DNA of 41,880 nt from Xenophilus sp. E41 (GTDB lineage Bacteria; Pseudomonadota; Gammaproteobacteria; Burkholderiales; Burkholderiaceae_C), in contig NZ_QPIB01000034.1 of NCBI RefSeq assembly GCF_003671765.1, positions 1-41,880 on the forward strand, read 5' to 3'. Shown piece by piece: positions 14,251 to 22,972 of the stretch. A program made the translations under genes and the position numbers. The notes below the pieces were generated by a model. It made no database searches. It was not told the DNA's origin and saw only the letters and a program-made list of their open reading frames with translations. Each line of letters begins with the position of its first letter. The first letter of the stretch is position 1.

Positions 14251-14979
14251 TTAGCGCATCGCCAGGAATGCAGCCAGGAACGACAGATGCGCGGGATAGA
14301 AGGCGTAAAAGACCCAGCGCATGCGCGGCATGGGAACGTCGACACGCGTGGCCGCCCAGATGAGTGGGAGCGCCACGACCGCCGCGAAGTTGCCGTTGAT
14401 CACCGCCAGAGATGCGGTGGCGAGGACCCAGAGCGACAGCCGCAGTGGGGTGTGCTTCCGGAGATAGGCCCACGCGCCCAGGCAGCAGAGGAGGGCTGGC
14501 CACCAGAATTCCACCAGGGCACCGCCGACCAAGAAGAGGGGGAACGCCAGGAGCCGGCGGGCCGTGCCGCCTTGCTCCCAGAGAAGGACGATCAGCGTGG
14601 CGACCAGGAGGGTGAAGAGGATGTTGAGTGGCCACCACCCGACGAGGTAGACGAAGGCGGGCGTGGACAGGGCGCCGAAGATCGCGAGTCGCTTGATCGC
14701 GCGCACATGCAGTCCGTTAGCCAGGGCGCCCGGACGGCAGAGGTTGTGCATGAGCACGAAACCGAATATCGGCATCACCATCCGGCCCAAAGCGTAGAGC
14801 GAAGCGCTGGACTCATGCAACAAGTACTTGTTCACATGGTCCCCGACCATGAGCACGAGCGCGACCCACTTGAGGGCTTCGAGGGAGCCGTCGGAGATCG
14901 CCCATAGATCTAATTCCATCGCCGGCGGGGAGACACCGCGGCCGGATCGCGGCGCAGTCGAGGAGGGCGCTCGCGCCAT
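14251..14979 (-). CDS. traX: TraX-family membrane protein
   Basis: A 242-residue protein from ATG 14979, two bases after the upstream stop; MELDLWAIS at 14919 is an alternative start. The motif ALKWVALVLMVGDHVNKYLL near residues 32-51 and the following GRMVMPIFGFVLMHN are characteristic of the TraX family. About seven hydrophobic segments follow to the C-terminus. In the F plasmid TraX acetylates the pilin N-terminus; here the role may be pilin modification or another acyltransferase-like step. It is the last gene of the T4SS operon. Confidence 0.8.
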   Translation of the reverse strand: MARAPSSTAPRSGRGVSPPAMELDLWAISDGSLEALKWVALVLMVGDHVNKYLLHESSASLYALGRMVMPIFGFVLMHNLCRPGALANGLHVRAIKRLAIFGALSTPAFVYLVGWWPLNILFTLLVATLIVLLWEQGGTARRLLAFPLFLVGGALVEFWWPALLCCLGAWAYLRKHTPLRLSLWVLATASLAVINGNFAAVVALPLIWAATRVDVPMPRMRWVFYAFYPAHLSFLAAFLAMR

Positions 14980-14981
14980 GC

Positions 14982-15617
14982 TCAGTACGCCGGCGGCAGC
15001 TCGGTGCCCTCGTCCCAGAGGCGCCGCCACTCGCGGGCGTACTGGGCGCCGAGTGCCGGCGAGTTGTTCACCACGATCACGTTCTCGGCGTTCCGCCCGG
15101 CGGCAGACGACGTGTAGTTGAAGCTGCCCGTCTGGACCGTGGCGTCGTCGGCCACGATGAACTTGTTGTGCTGCAACGCGTAGCGCGCGTTGGTCCGGAC
15201 CGGGACGCCTTCGTTCGCGAGGAACCGGGCGGCCGAGTAGCCCTTGGTCGCCTCCCCGGCGTCGATGACGACGAATACCTTGACGCCTCGCCGCTGTGCG
15301 TCACGCAGCGCGGTGGCCACCGGCTTGCTCGTGAACGAGTAGGCGGCCACATACAGGGTGCCTCGGGCGTTGCGGACGGTGTCGAGCACGAGTGGCAAGG
15401 CGTCGCCCGGTGTGAAGGCGGCGGTGATGGTCGACGCGGCGATGCCCGTTCGTGCGGCCAGTGCGCTCTCCGCCCGGGCGCCTCGGAACAATGGCTGGGC
15501 GGCCGCTGGGTTGGTGAACAGCGCAAGCACCGACAACGCCAGGCATGCCAGTGCTGTCTGGCGGCCCGCGAGGGAGCCTCGGCGAACGCGCCCGACGTTG
15601 ATTTCAAAAGCGCTCAT
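14982..15617 (-). CDS. Secreted phospholipase-D-family nuclease
   Basis: A 211-residue protein from ATG 15617, overlapping the LPD7 gene by 14 nt. A signal peptide is visible (LACLALSVLALFTNPAAA, cleavage near residue 40). One HKD motif, HNKFIVAD (H150, K152, D157), is followed by TGSFNYT, the signature of single-HKD nucleases such as Nuc of pKM101, which act as dimers. It is predicted to be periplasmic and to hydrolyse nucleic acid phosphodiesters. The open frame extends upstream to 16097 only because of the GC-rich neighbour. The 3' end abuts traX. Confidence 0.85.
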   Translation of the reverse strand: MSAFEINVGRVRRGSLAGRQTALACLALSVLALFTNPAAAQPLFRGARAESALAARTGIAASTITAAFTPGDALPLVLDTVRNARGTLYVAAYSFTSKPVATALRDAQRRGVKVFVVIDAGEATKGYSAARFLANEGVPVRTNARYALQHNKFIVADDATVQTGSFNYTSSAAGRNAENVIVVNNSPALGAQYAREWRRLWDEGTELPPAY

Positions 15618-16812
15618 GCACGGGCTCCTCGCGTCCCCGTCCGCCACGTTGGCGGGACTGCTGACGGGTTGGTTGCTGCCGATCCGCCGTCTCGGTGGCC
15701 GGAAGGTGGATGTCGCGGCCCTGCGCCAGTGCTTCCGCCAACTGGTCCCGGATAGCCTGCACAAGCCGCTGTTGCGACGGGCCATCGGCCGTGACCCGCT
15801 GGGCATACTGCTGCGCGAGTCGGGCACCCGCCGTTGCCGCGGCGAGGTTCGGCTGTGTTTCGAGCGACGCGGGCGGCATGTCCCGTCCGGAGCGGAATAA
15901 GTCGGACTGCTGCTGCAGCAAGCGCATGTGGTCGATCGTCTCGATGCCCCATCGGGCACGCTGGGCAACGATCTTCTTCTCGCCCACCAGATCGCCCGCC
16001 TCGTTGTGGTCCGGCACACGAACGTCGACTGCCGTGGTCCCCTGGCGGCTAAGGACGATCGCGGCCCCGATCCGTGGCTGAGACGTCGACTCCGCAAGCG
16101 CGCGCTCCAGGTCGGTCCCCCACACGGTTCGATCGCCGACCTCGGTGCGCACCATGACGTAGAAGGACATCCGCTGCTGCGGGTCGAACCGGTAGGACGC
16201 AGCGGCAGCGGCGACCAAGATCCCTACGATGGGCGTCCGCGCACCGTTGCGGGCGGCCCGGGGCCGGCCATCCGCGTCTTGGCGCGTCGCACCGTCATAA
16301 CTAGCTGCAAAGCGACCGTTTGGAGCTGACTCGCTCTGAGGAGTTGGGTCGCGACCGGAGTTCCCGGGCTCGCCCCGCGATCGGGTGTCGCCGTCGCGCC
16401 GTTGCGCCTGTGATCGGGCGACTTGCTGCTTTTCCGTCTCGTGGGGTTCGTAGCCCTTGACCTGAATGCCCTGCAGTGCGGCCTCGCGCCAGATGCCCTG
16501 GCGGAACGCCTCGGTACCTCGCACCTCGATCATGCGCCAGCCGCGCTGCTGCGCGATGGCCACGACGCTGTGCATGACTTCGCGGTTCTCCGTCCGCACC
16601 CGGATCCGGCTGCCGTCGTCGATGAAGGCGAGCGTGCGGTCCGGAAACAGGTAGCTGTCGTGGATTCGCAAGTACCGGCGCTCAACGGCGTCGGGTACCG
16701 GTGGATGCTGGCGTCCGGGCGCGGCGGCGTGGCCCTGCACGGCGCCGGCGAAGTCGCCTGATGCAGGGCTTGTTGATGACGTGCTGATCGTGGAAGCGTT
16801 GGCGGTGGCCAT
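15604..16812 (-). CDS. LPD7-domain protein of the conjugation operon (TraI-tail-like)
   Basis: A 402-residue protein. Residues about 42-130 (VERRYLRIHDSYLFPDRTLAF, then GWRMIEVRGTEAFRQGIWREAALQGIQVKGYEP) match the LPD7 domain (large polyvalent-protein-associated domain 7), often C-terminal in TraI relaxases. After a low-complexity charged linker (130-190) comes a possible membrane segment, then a beta-rich domain with TEVGDRTVWGTDLERAL, also typical of plasmid TraI tails. The last 110 residues are glutamine-rich and coiled. There are no relaxase motifs, so it is a stand-alone version. ATG 16812 follows GGAGACGCC. It lies 38 bp downstream of virD4. Confidence 0.7.
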   Translation of the reverse strand: MATANASTISTSSTSPASGDFAGAVQGHAAAPGRQHPPVPDAVERRYLRIHDSYLFPDRTLAFIDDGSRIRVRTENREVMHSVVAIAQQRGWRMIEVRGTEAFRQGIWREAALQGIQVKGYEPHETEKQQVARSQAQRRDGDTRSRGEPGNSGRDPTPQSESAPNGRFAASYDGATRQDADGRPRAARNGARTPIVGILVAAAAASYRFDPQQRMSFYVMVRTEVGDRTVWGTDLERALAESTSQPRIGAAIVLSRQGTTAVDVRVPDHNEAGDLVGEKKIVAQRARWGIETIDHMRLLQQQSDLFRSGRDMPPASLETQPNLAAATAGARLAQQYAQRVTADGPSQQRLVQAIRDQLAEALAQGRDIHLPATETADRQQPTRQQSRQRGGRGREEPVHERF

Positions 16813-16850
16813 GGCGTCTCCTGCGTGTGGGTAAAAGTCTGTCGGCGAAG

Positions 16851-18836
16851 TCAGTCCAGCAGGCGAGACACGAAGTCATCGGCGCGCTGCTTGATCTCGT
16901 CATCGCTCAACGGCTCAGTGGGGATCTCGACATCGTCGAAGTCGAAAGAGAAGTCGTTGAGCTTCAACTCGTCATTCATTACGGCAGCGGACATGACGGA
17001 TACCTCCTTGGTGATGGTCGACCCGCCGCTCTGCCCAGATCGATGGGCGGCCGTGGTGACTGGCGTGGCGCTGGTTGTGCCCGCAGGTCGAGGTGTGGTG
17101 CCAGCAGGTGGCGTGTGCCGCGAGGCTGACGACGTAGCCGTCGGCGCGCCAGCCCGTTCGGATTTCTGGACCTCAAGCTTCGGCACGGCAGGTGGTGGCA
17201 GCTCCCGCTTGGCGAAAGACGTGTCTTCGAAGTAGCGGATGCGGTGGGCCAGAACGGGGCGTAGGCCCTCGTAGAAGAGGATCATCCGGCTCGGCCCCAG
17301 TTCCTTGACCTCCTGCGGCAGCAGCAGGCGGCGGGGCTGATCGCTGAGGCTGACGGAGCCACCTTTGCCGGCGCCACCGAACATGGGCCGGCTGATGCTC
17401 TTTTGGCGCACGGTGTACGTGCCGAGTTCGCGCGAGATCGCCTCTGCGTCGTCGTACTCCTTGGGCGGGAAGATGATCCGTGCCGCCAGCATCTTGCGAA
17501 TCGACTTCGCGCCTTCGCCGCCGTACTTCTCGATCAGCTGCGAGTTGGACTGCACGATCACCACTGTGCGGACGTTGTAGCCGGGCAGGAAGGCCGTGGA
17601 TTCCGCGATGACTGGGATGCGGCCGAGGGCGGGGAACTCGTCGAGCATCAGCAGGAGCTGGTGTTTGAGTGCGGGATTCGTTTCCGGCAACTCACGTGTC
17701 TGCAGCCCGATTGCCTGCTGAAAGAAGAGGTTTAGCAGCGGCTGCAGCCGTGCGATGTTGTCCGGGTTGATCTGGACGTAGATGGAAATCTGGCGCTTCC
17801 TCAGGTCGCGCAGGTCGAAGTCGTTGCCCGAGGTCGCGGCGTCGATCATCGGGTTGAGCCACAGGTCCAGACGGCTCGTGAAGGTCTTGCGGATGCTGGA
17901 AGCCGTCGTGGGCGCCAGGTCGATCACGTCGTACAGGCTCTGCACCGCCTCCTGCGACAGTGGATAGCCCGCCCGCTCACAGGCGTCGATGACCCGCTTC
18001 CAGTGCTTCTGGAAACCCTCTGCGTCACTGGCCATGCCCTGGCGCAGCACTTCGCCCAGCGTGCGCGTGGCGTCGGGTACCTCGAACAGGTACAGCGCGA
18101 TGCCCAGGAACAGCGACCGGGCGGACGAAGTCCAGAACGGGTCGCCGGCCAGCGGATCCGGGAACAGCATCGTGGCGATCCGCTGCAGGTCGTCGATGCA
18201 GCGGTAGGGCTCCTCGGACACGTAGCCCAGCGGATTCCAGCGGGCGGAGCACTCCTTCTCGGACAGCGGGTCGAAGAGGTGGACATCCTGGCCGTGCGAT
18301 GCGCGGAAGCCCGCCGTGCGCATGAAGTTCTCACCCTTGATGTCGCTGACGATTGTCGAACCGGGCCAATTCAGGAGATTCGGCACGACCACCCCGACAC
18401 CCTTGCCGCTGCGCGGCGGTGCCTCGAGCTCGACGCCCTGCTGGCCAGGCAGGACCAGATACCGGCTACCGAGGCGGCCCAGGATGATCCCGTGGTCCTT
18501 GAGCAGGCCGGCCTTCTCGATCTCGCGGCGCGACGCGAACCGGGCCTCGCCATGGAGTGGTCGCCTGCGCGGAAGCATGGCCACGCCGACGAGGCCCAGG
18601 CAGACGCCCTGCGCGCCGGCGAGGCAAGTGAGCAGCGCCTGGCGGACGTCCGGGCGGTCACCGTAGGCCTGCCAGTATTGGTGGATCGTCAGCAGCGAGG
18701 CGTCATGCGGCGGCAGCTTCATGCGCATGAGGAACGCATAGCCCGCCACATACACGCCCATCACCGCGGCCGCCAGCAGGGCGACGGCGATCTTGAACGG
18801 ACTAGGAAAGCCCTCGGTGCTTGGTGCCAGGGTCAT
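16851..18836 (-). CDS. virD4: Type IV coupling protein VirD4/TraG
   Basis: A 661-residue protein from ATG 18836, chosen because it overlaps the virB11 end by only 35 nt; an in-frame ATG at 18905 would add 23 residues. Two N-terminal membrane segments (about 12-37 and 68-87) precede the ATPase domain. Walker A is EAPPRSGKGVG near residues 138-148, and Walker B is LLLMLDEFPALG near 394-405. The C-terminal 130 residues are hydrophilic and proline/threonine-rich, with an acidic end. VirD4 recruits the relaxase-DNA complex and feeds it to the VirB channel at the inner membrane. Confidence 0.93.
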   Translation of the reverse strand: MTLAPSTEGFPSPFKIAVALLAAAVMGVYVAGYAFLMRMKLPPHDASLLTIHQYWQAYGDRPDVRQALLTCLAGAQGVCLGLVGVAMLPRRRPLHGEARFASRREIEKAGLLKDHGIILGRLGSRYLVLPGQQGVELEAPPRSGKGVGVVVPNLLNWPGSTIVSDIKGENFMRTAGFRASHGQDVHLFDPLSEKECSARWNPLGYVSEEPYRCIDDLQRIATMLFPDPLAGDPFWTSSARSLFLGIALYLFEVPDATRTLGEVLRQGMASDAEGFQKHWKRVIDACERAGYPLSQEAVQSLYDVIDLAPTTASSIRKTFTSRLDLWLNPMIDAATSGNDFDLRDLRKRQISIYVQINPDNIARLQPLLNLFFQQAIGLQTRELPETNPALKHQLLLMLDEFPALGRIPVIAESTAFLPGYNVRTVVIVQSNSQLIEKYGGEGAKSIRKMLAARIIFPPKEYDDAEAISRELGTYTVRQKSISRPMFGGAGKGGSVSLSDQPRRLLLPQEVKELGPSRMILFYEGLRPVLAHRIRYFEDTSFAKRELPPPAVPKLEVQKSERAGAPTATSSASRHTPPAGTTPRPAGTTSATPVTTAAHRSGQSGGSTITKEVSVMSAAVMNDELKLNDFSFDFDDVEIPTEPLSDDEIKQRADDFVSRLLD

Positions 18837-19941
18837 ACCAGATCTCTCGGACGATGCGTGGGCTTCCGGTGCTTTTGCGGTCGCGGGCGCACTGGACGAC
18901 GACATCGACGCTCATCTGCGCGAGCTCGACGCCTTCGCGGGTGCTCATGCCCTGGCCGGCCTGGCTGCGCTTCATGAGTTGGGCCAGCGCGACGAAGGCC
19001 ATCTCGGCGCTGTCCGCGTGGACGCTGGTGATGGAGCCCGGGTGGCCGGTGTTCACGGAGACGAGGTAGTCGTACACCTCGTCGCCCGTGCGCAGCTCGG
19101 AGACGAACACCCGGTCGGGCCGCTGACGCTTGGCGCTGGCCAGCAACTGGCCGGGCGTGACCTCGGCCTGGCCCTGGGCGCCCTGCGAGTAGAAGAGCCG
19201 CACGTGGTTCGGCTGGTTGCGCAGCGACAGTTCTTTGACGTCCTCGATCGTGATAAGGCGGTCCTCGACCGGAACCTCCAGAATCAACGCCTTGCTGACG
19301 GTGGTCTTGCCCGAGCCGGTGGCGCCCGAGAAGAGGATGTTCTTGCGCAGGTGTACGGCGCGGCGCAGGAAGGCGGCGAACTGCCGACGCGCGAGCAGGC
19401 CGGTCAGCTCCCGGTCTTCGGGGGCGAGGTGCTCCACCTGCATCTGGTGGGCCGGGACGGCGGGCACGCTGCGCGTTGGACCGAAGATGCCCATGCCGTC
19501 CAGCTCCTCCAGCGTCCAGAGGGCGTTGGGCGGGCGGCGGATGGTGATGGAGACGGTGCGATCTTGCGTGGCAGGCGGCAGAACGATCTGGATCCGCTCG
19601 CCGCCCGGCAGGGTGGCCGAAAGGAGCGGTTCGTTGGCCGAGATGCGCTGGCGCGTGAAGTTGGCCACCAGCTTGGCGATCGCAAGGCACCAGTCGTAGC
19701 TGGCGAAGGGCAGTTCCTCGCGCGACCAGCCGGATTGCCGCTCGATGAAGGCGGTGCCGGGCTCGTTGATGCAGATTTCCGTCACCTCGGGGTCTTCGAG
19801 CAGGCGCCCGAGTGGGCCCAGGAAGAGCGAGAGGGAGGAGGGGGCGTCCTGCGCAGTCTTGGCCGCCGATGTGGCGGCCGCGCCGGTGGTGCCCTCGGCA
19901 CCGGCGCGGTCATGGGGATTCGGGGTCGGCTCGAAGCGCAT
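18802..19941 (-). CDS. virB11: T4SS ATPase VirB11
   Basis: A 379-residue protein from ATG 19941, with GGAGTG upstream; it overlaps the virB10 end by 32 nt. Walker A GATGSGKTT is near residues 206-214, the Walker B-like strand DRVFVSELR near 276-284 (E282 as the catalytic glutamate) and the His box GHPGSITSVHA near 299-309. This is the order of VirB11/PulE secretion ATPases. It forms a cytoplasmic hexamer that works with VirB4 and VirD4 for pilus assembly and substrate transfer. Confidence 0.93.
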   Translation of the reverse strand: MRFEPTPNPHDRAGAEGTTGAAATSAAKTAQDAPSSLSLFLGPLGRLLEDPEVTEICINEPGTAFIERQSGWSREELPFASYDWCLAIAKLVANFTRQRISANEPLLSATLPGGERIQIVLPPATQDRTVSITIRRPPNALWTLEELDGMGIFGPTRSVPAVPAHQMQVEHLAPEDRELTGLLARRQFAAFLRRAVHLRKNILFSGATGSGKTTVSKALILEVPVEDRLITIEDVKELSLRNQPNHVRLFYSQGAQGQAEVTPGQLLASAKRQRPDRVFVSELRTGDEVYDYLVSVNTGHPGSITSVHADSAEMAFVALAQLMKRSQAGQGMSTREGVELAQMSVDVVVQCARDRKSTGSPRIVREIWYDPGTKHRGLS

Positions 19942-21265
19942 AGACACTCCTGAAATCGACGTCGCGCGCCACAAGGATCTGGATGCGCTCGCCCTGATTC
20001 TTGATCACGGTCGGCGGTATGGCGATCGTGTTGCGCAGCACCTCGGTCATGACCTCCCGGCTGCCTTGTGCGCCGAAGCTCACGCCTCCGCCACTGCCGA
20101 CGCTCGTGCCGCTCTTCTGGTTGGCGGCAATGGCCTGCATTGCCCCATCCACAACCGAGATGAGCAGCGCTGCTCCGAAGCGGTCCCAGAAGTGGTTGTC
20201 GACGTAGCCGGGCAGTCCATTGCGGCCGAGTTCGTCGGTGCCGGGAGAGGCGAGTTGCACGACCACGCCCGTAGGTGTTCGGGCCTCGCTCCACGCGACA
20301 AAGACCCGACCTTGGCCCTGGCGCGGCGAGCCCTTTTGCTCGCCGACGTACTTCGTGCCGCGTTCCAGGAGCACCACCTTGCCGTCCGCGCCGTAGATGT
20401 CGCTCGCACCGATGCAAGTGGTCATGCCCTCGTAGGTCGAGTCGATCGCGGTCTCCAGCGTGCAGTCGATGAAGGCGCCTTTGGGCAGGAGCATGCGACG
20501 CGTGGGCAGCTTCTGGGCCATCACGGCTGGTGTCGGCGTGGGCTTGAGGTTGGCGGCCAAGGAGCTGGCGCCCTGCGCGCCAGTGGGCGCCGTGCCCTGC
20601 ATGGCGCCGATCAGCTGAGCAACATTGGGAATACCGGGTTGGCCGGGCGCGCTGCCGCCGCCTGCCATGGCGTCCGGCGTGCCGTAGGGCACGCCCCCAC
20701 CGGTCAGTGACTGGCCCTTGCGAAGGACCGGGGTGCCAAGCTGCCGCTCCAGGGCGAGTTGCTCCGGCGTCTTTTGCGGTGGGGCACCGGGCGTCGCGGC
20801 TACTGGGGGCGGTGGAGGCGGCGTCGGCCCTGCGGCAGCAACGGGTGGCTCCGGGGGCTTGGGCGGATCAATCCGACCCAGGGGCGGGACCTTCATCTCG
20901 CCGCCAGCCCGTGCGGCAGCCGCCTTGCGTGCTGCTTCTTCGGCGTCCCGCGTCGTGCCGTACTGGGTGTTGTAGTACCAGAACAGGAAGCCGGCACCGA
21001 GGAGCACCATGGTCGCCAGCGCCAGCCCGCCGCTCACACGGGACTGAATGGACCGCTCGCGATTGACCGAGGGAATGGCGCGTTCGCCCTGTACGGTGGT
21101 CGCCGACGCAGCGCTTGCCTGGTCGCGGGCGCCGGGATCGGCACGCCGCTGTTGGCGGTCGGGGAGAATCTCGCCGGTGTCGAGGTCCACCCGGCCGTCA
21201 CTTTGGCTGTGGGGGCGGATGTCGTTGTCGTCGAACTCGGGCCGATCGCCGTTGAATCCGGTCAT
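19910..21265 (-). CDS. virB10: T4SS core-complex protein VirB10
   Basis: A 451-residue protein. An N-terminal cytoplasmic tail (1-75) is followed by one membrane segment (about 78-97, LALATMVLLGAGFLFWYY), a proline-rich periplasmic stretch (about 125-170) and the TrbI/VirB10 beta-barrel domain (about 255-440). That domain has the typical LPKGAFIDCTLETAIDST, LLERGTKYVGE and NHFWDRFGAALLIS blocks. It spans the inner and outer membranes and senses ATPase activity. Its ATG overlaps the virB9 stop by 4 nt. Confidence 0.94.
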   Translation of the reverse strand: MTGFNGDRPEFDDNDIRPHSQSDGRVDLDTGEILPDRQQRRADPGARDQASAASATTVQGERAIPSVNRERSIQSRVSGGLALATMVLLGAGFLFWYYNTQYGTTRDAEEAARKAAAARAGGEMKVPPLGRIDPPKPPEPPVAAAGPTPPPPPPVAATPGAPPQKTPEQLALERQLGTPVLRKGQSLTGGGVPYGTPDAMAGGGSAPGQPGIPNVAQLIGAMQGTAPTGAQGASSLAANLKPTPTPAVMAQKLPTRRMLLPKGAFIDCTLETAIDSTYEGMTTCIGASDIYGADGKVVLLERGTKYVGEQKGSPRQGQGRVFVAWSEARTPTGVVVQLASPGTDELGRNGLPGYVDNHFWDRFGAALLISVVDGAMQAIAANQKSGTSVGSGGGVSFGAQGSREVMTEVLRNTIAIPPTVIKNQGERIQILVARDVDFRSVYALRADPESP

Positions 21266-22101
21266 GGTGCTTCCCCTGTCGTCGTACGCTGCACGCCTGG
21301 CGCGCTCGTGTTGTTGGGCGTGCGCGCGCCACCGCCCGCGAAGGACTGATTGACGACACAGCCGACCAGCTGACCGCGGCGCAGAACGAAACGACGCGCG
21401 ACGCGGTGGATCACCACCTCATCGGATTCGACGTTGAAATTGAGCAGCGACTCCGTACCGTCGTCGTTCTGGACGAACATGGCCGGGAAATCGGAGCGCG
21501 CCTGGAAGCGCAGGCGCGTCTGCACCCCATCGTCGTAGGCGCTCATGGGCTTGAGCGAGGCGCTTCCGCAGAACCAGTAGTTCGAGTTCCGCGGTCGATC
21601 GGCGGCCTGGCTCATCCGCGCCTCGGCGCGGCGACGCTCTGCCTCTGCCGCCAGGGTGCGGGCTTCCTCGTCCGGGTAGGCGAATCGGATCGAATAGACC
21701 ATGCGCCTGGCCGCGGCGCCCTTGGGCGCCGTTGCGGAAACCGTGTAGTCGAAGTGGTAGGCCCGGCGGTTTGTGAGGACCGTGAGGTTGGTCGAGGCGC
21801 GGGCCTCTTTGGGCTTGATGAAGAAGTGGTTGCGCTCGGCGCCCACATCGAATGCGGCGTTGTCACCGGATCCGAGGTTGACGAACTCTTCGCCCTCCGC
21901 AAACTGGAGGTGGATCTGGTAGCCGACGTACCCGTGGAGGGTGACAACGTCCTCCGGGTTGTAGTTGACGACGCGCACGCGCGCATCCACTTTGCCCGTT
22001 GGCGGAACCGTCGCGGCCACCGCATGCGAGCCAACGGCAGCGAGGCATCCAGCCAAGGCAATCGCCTCGAGCCAGAGACGAGTGGGATCCGAGAAGGTCA
22101 T
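21262..22101 (-). CDS. virB9: T4SS core-complex protein VirB9
   Basis: A 279-residue protein from ATG 22101, overlapping the virB8 stop by 4 nt. The longer open frame to 22209 is a shadow of virB8. A signal peptide ends near AVAA at about residue 29. The mature part has the VirB9/CagX fold: VRVVNYNPEDVVTLHGYVGYQ, the RAYHFDY strand, and the C-terminal ARSDFPAMFVQNDDGTESLLNF and VIHRVARRFVLRRG blocks. It lines the outer-membrane pore with VirB7 and VirB10. Confidence 0.93.
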   Translation of the reverse strand: MTFSDPTRLWLEAIALAGCLAAVGSHAVAATVPPTGKVDARVRVVNYNPEDVVTLHGYVGYQIHLQFAEGEEFVNLGSGDNAAFDVGAERNHFFIKPKEARASTNLTVLTNRRAYHFDYTVSATAPKGAAARRMVYSIRFAYPDEEARTLAAEAERRRAEARMSQAADRPRNSNYWFCGSASLKPMSAYDDGVQTRLRFQARSDFPAMFVQNDDGTESLLNFNVESDEVVIHRVARRFVLRRGQLVGCVVNQSFAGGGARTPNNTSAPGVQRTTTGEAP

Positions 22102-22829
22102 CGACCGCCCTGCTTGGGACTCGGCGCGGGCGCCGTGCTGGTCGAAACGGTCTCCGGCTCGCGCCGGTACTCGATCACCCGAAACCCGAGCGGGTTGAGC
22201 GATCGCCACTTCTCGTCCTTGGACGGGGCGACATAGGCGAATTCGATGGTGGACACCCAGTGGGTAGCCTGCTCATCCCCGGTGCCGCCGGCGCGCGCAT
22301 ACCGAGTGAATCGCACCTGGGCCAGCTTGTCCCTGCCGCTGTCGAGCTTCAAGAACGTCACCGAACGCACCTGGGTCCGTATGGCCGTGCCGTCCTTGTA
22401 GAGGTTCAGGGGCGACTGTGGGTTGTTGGCTTCCCATAGGGCTGCCCAGTCCTGGTTGAGCTTCGGGGAGTTCTGCGAAGCCACGAGTTCGTAATCGGGC
22501 TCGGCGGTGCCGTAGAAATAGCGCTCTCGGGAGATGACGTAGTTCTGCAGCAGGTTGCGAGTGACGATCTGCTCCACGTCGGTCGTGCCTTCGTACCGCG
22601 GGACGACGTCCACGATGCCGCTGCCGCTATCCACGCGGATGACGACCGGGACCGGCTGCTTGAGCGGCGTGAGGCCGGCCACGGCACCGACCGACAGGAG
22701 CGCGATGAGGCCGGATGCGCTCGCGACGCCCCAGGCGACCTTCGCGGACCGCTCCGAGCGCCTCGCGCGATCGAGCTCCCAGCTCTGCGCTTCGGCCAAG
22801 TAGTTCTCAAGTGCCGGATCGCGCTTCAT
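22098..22829 (-). CDS. virB8: T4SS inner-membrane protein VirB8
   Basis: A 243-residue protein with a short cytoplasmic N-terminus (SWELDRARRSERSAKVAW), one membrane segment (about 32-54) and a periplasmic NTF2-like domain. Characteristic blocks are QNYVISRERYFYGTAEPDYELV and the later RYARAGGTGDEQATHWVSTIEF. VirB8 is an assembly factor that contacts VirB9, VirB10 and VirB5. The start overlaps the small virB7 gene by 23 nt. Confidence 0.92.
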   Translation of the reverse strand: MKRDPALENYLAEAQSWELDRARRSERSAKVAWGVASASGLIALLSVGAVAGLTPLKQPVPVVIRVDSGSGIVDVVPRYEGTTDVEQIVTRNLLQNYVISRERYFYGTAEPDYELVASQNSPKLNQDWAALWEANNPQSPLNLYKDGTAIRTQVRSVTFLKLDSGRDKLAQVRFTRYARAGGTGDEQATHWVSTIEFAYVAPSKDEKWRSLNPLGFRVIEYRREPETVSTSTAPAPSPKQGGR

Positions 22830-22959
22830 TGGACATTCCGGAAAGGGAGGTGGGGGCGTTGATGGGCTTGAGGTCGCCCTCGCATTCCGTCGGAAGGGGA
22901 GGACGGGTGCCGCAGGCGGCCAGCACCGCTAGAAACGAAAAGGCCAGGAGTAGCTTCAT
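22807..22959 (-). CDS. virB7: VirB7-like lipoprotein
   Basis: A 50-residue protein from ATG 22959. The signal peptide KLLLAFSFLAVLAAC ends in a lipobox (LAAC, cysteine 16), so it should be lipidated and outer-membrane attached. A second cysteine at about residue 26 could form a disulfide with VirB9, as in Agrobacterium. Position between virB6 and virB8, size and lipobox all fit VirB7. The 3' end overlaps virB8. Confidence 0.85.
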   Translation of the reverse strand: MKLLLAFSFLAVLAACGTRPPLPTECEGDLKPINAPTSLSGMSNEARSGT

Positions 22960-22972
22960 GTGTCTGTCTGCC

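Noticed and set aside
18793-19953. 386-residue plus-strand frame opposite virB11
   Set aside because: Antisense shadow of a clear VirB11 ATPase.
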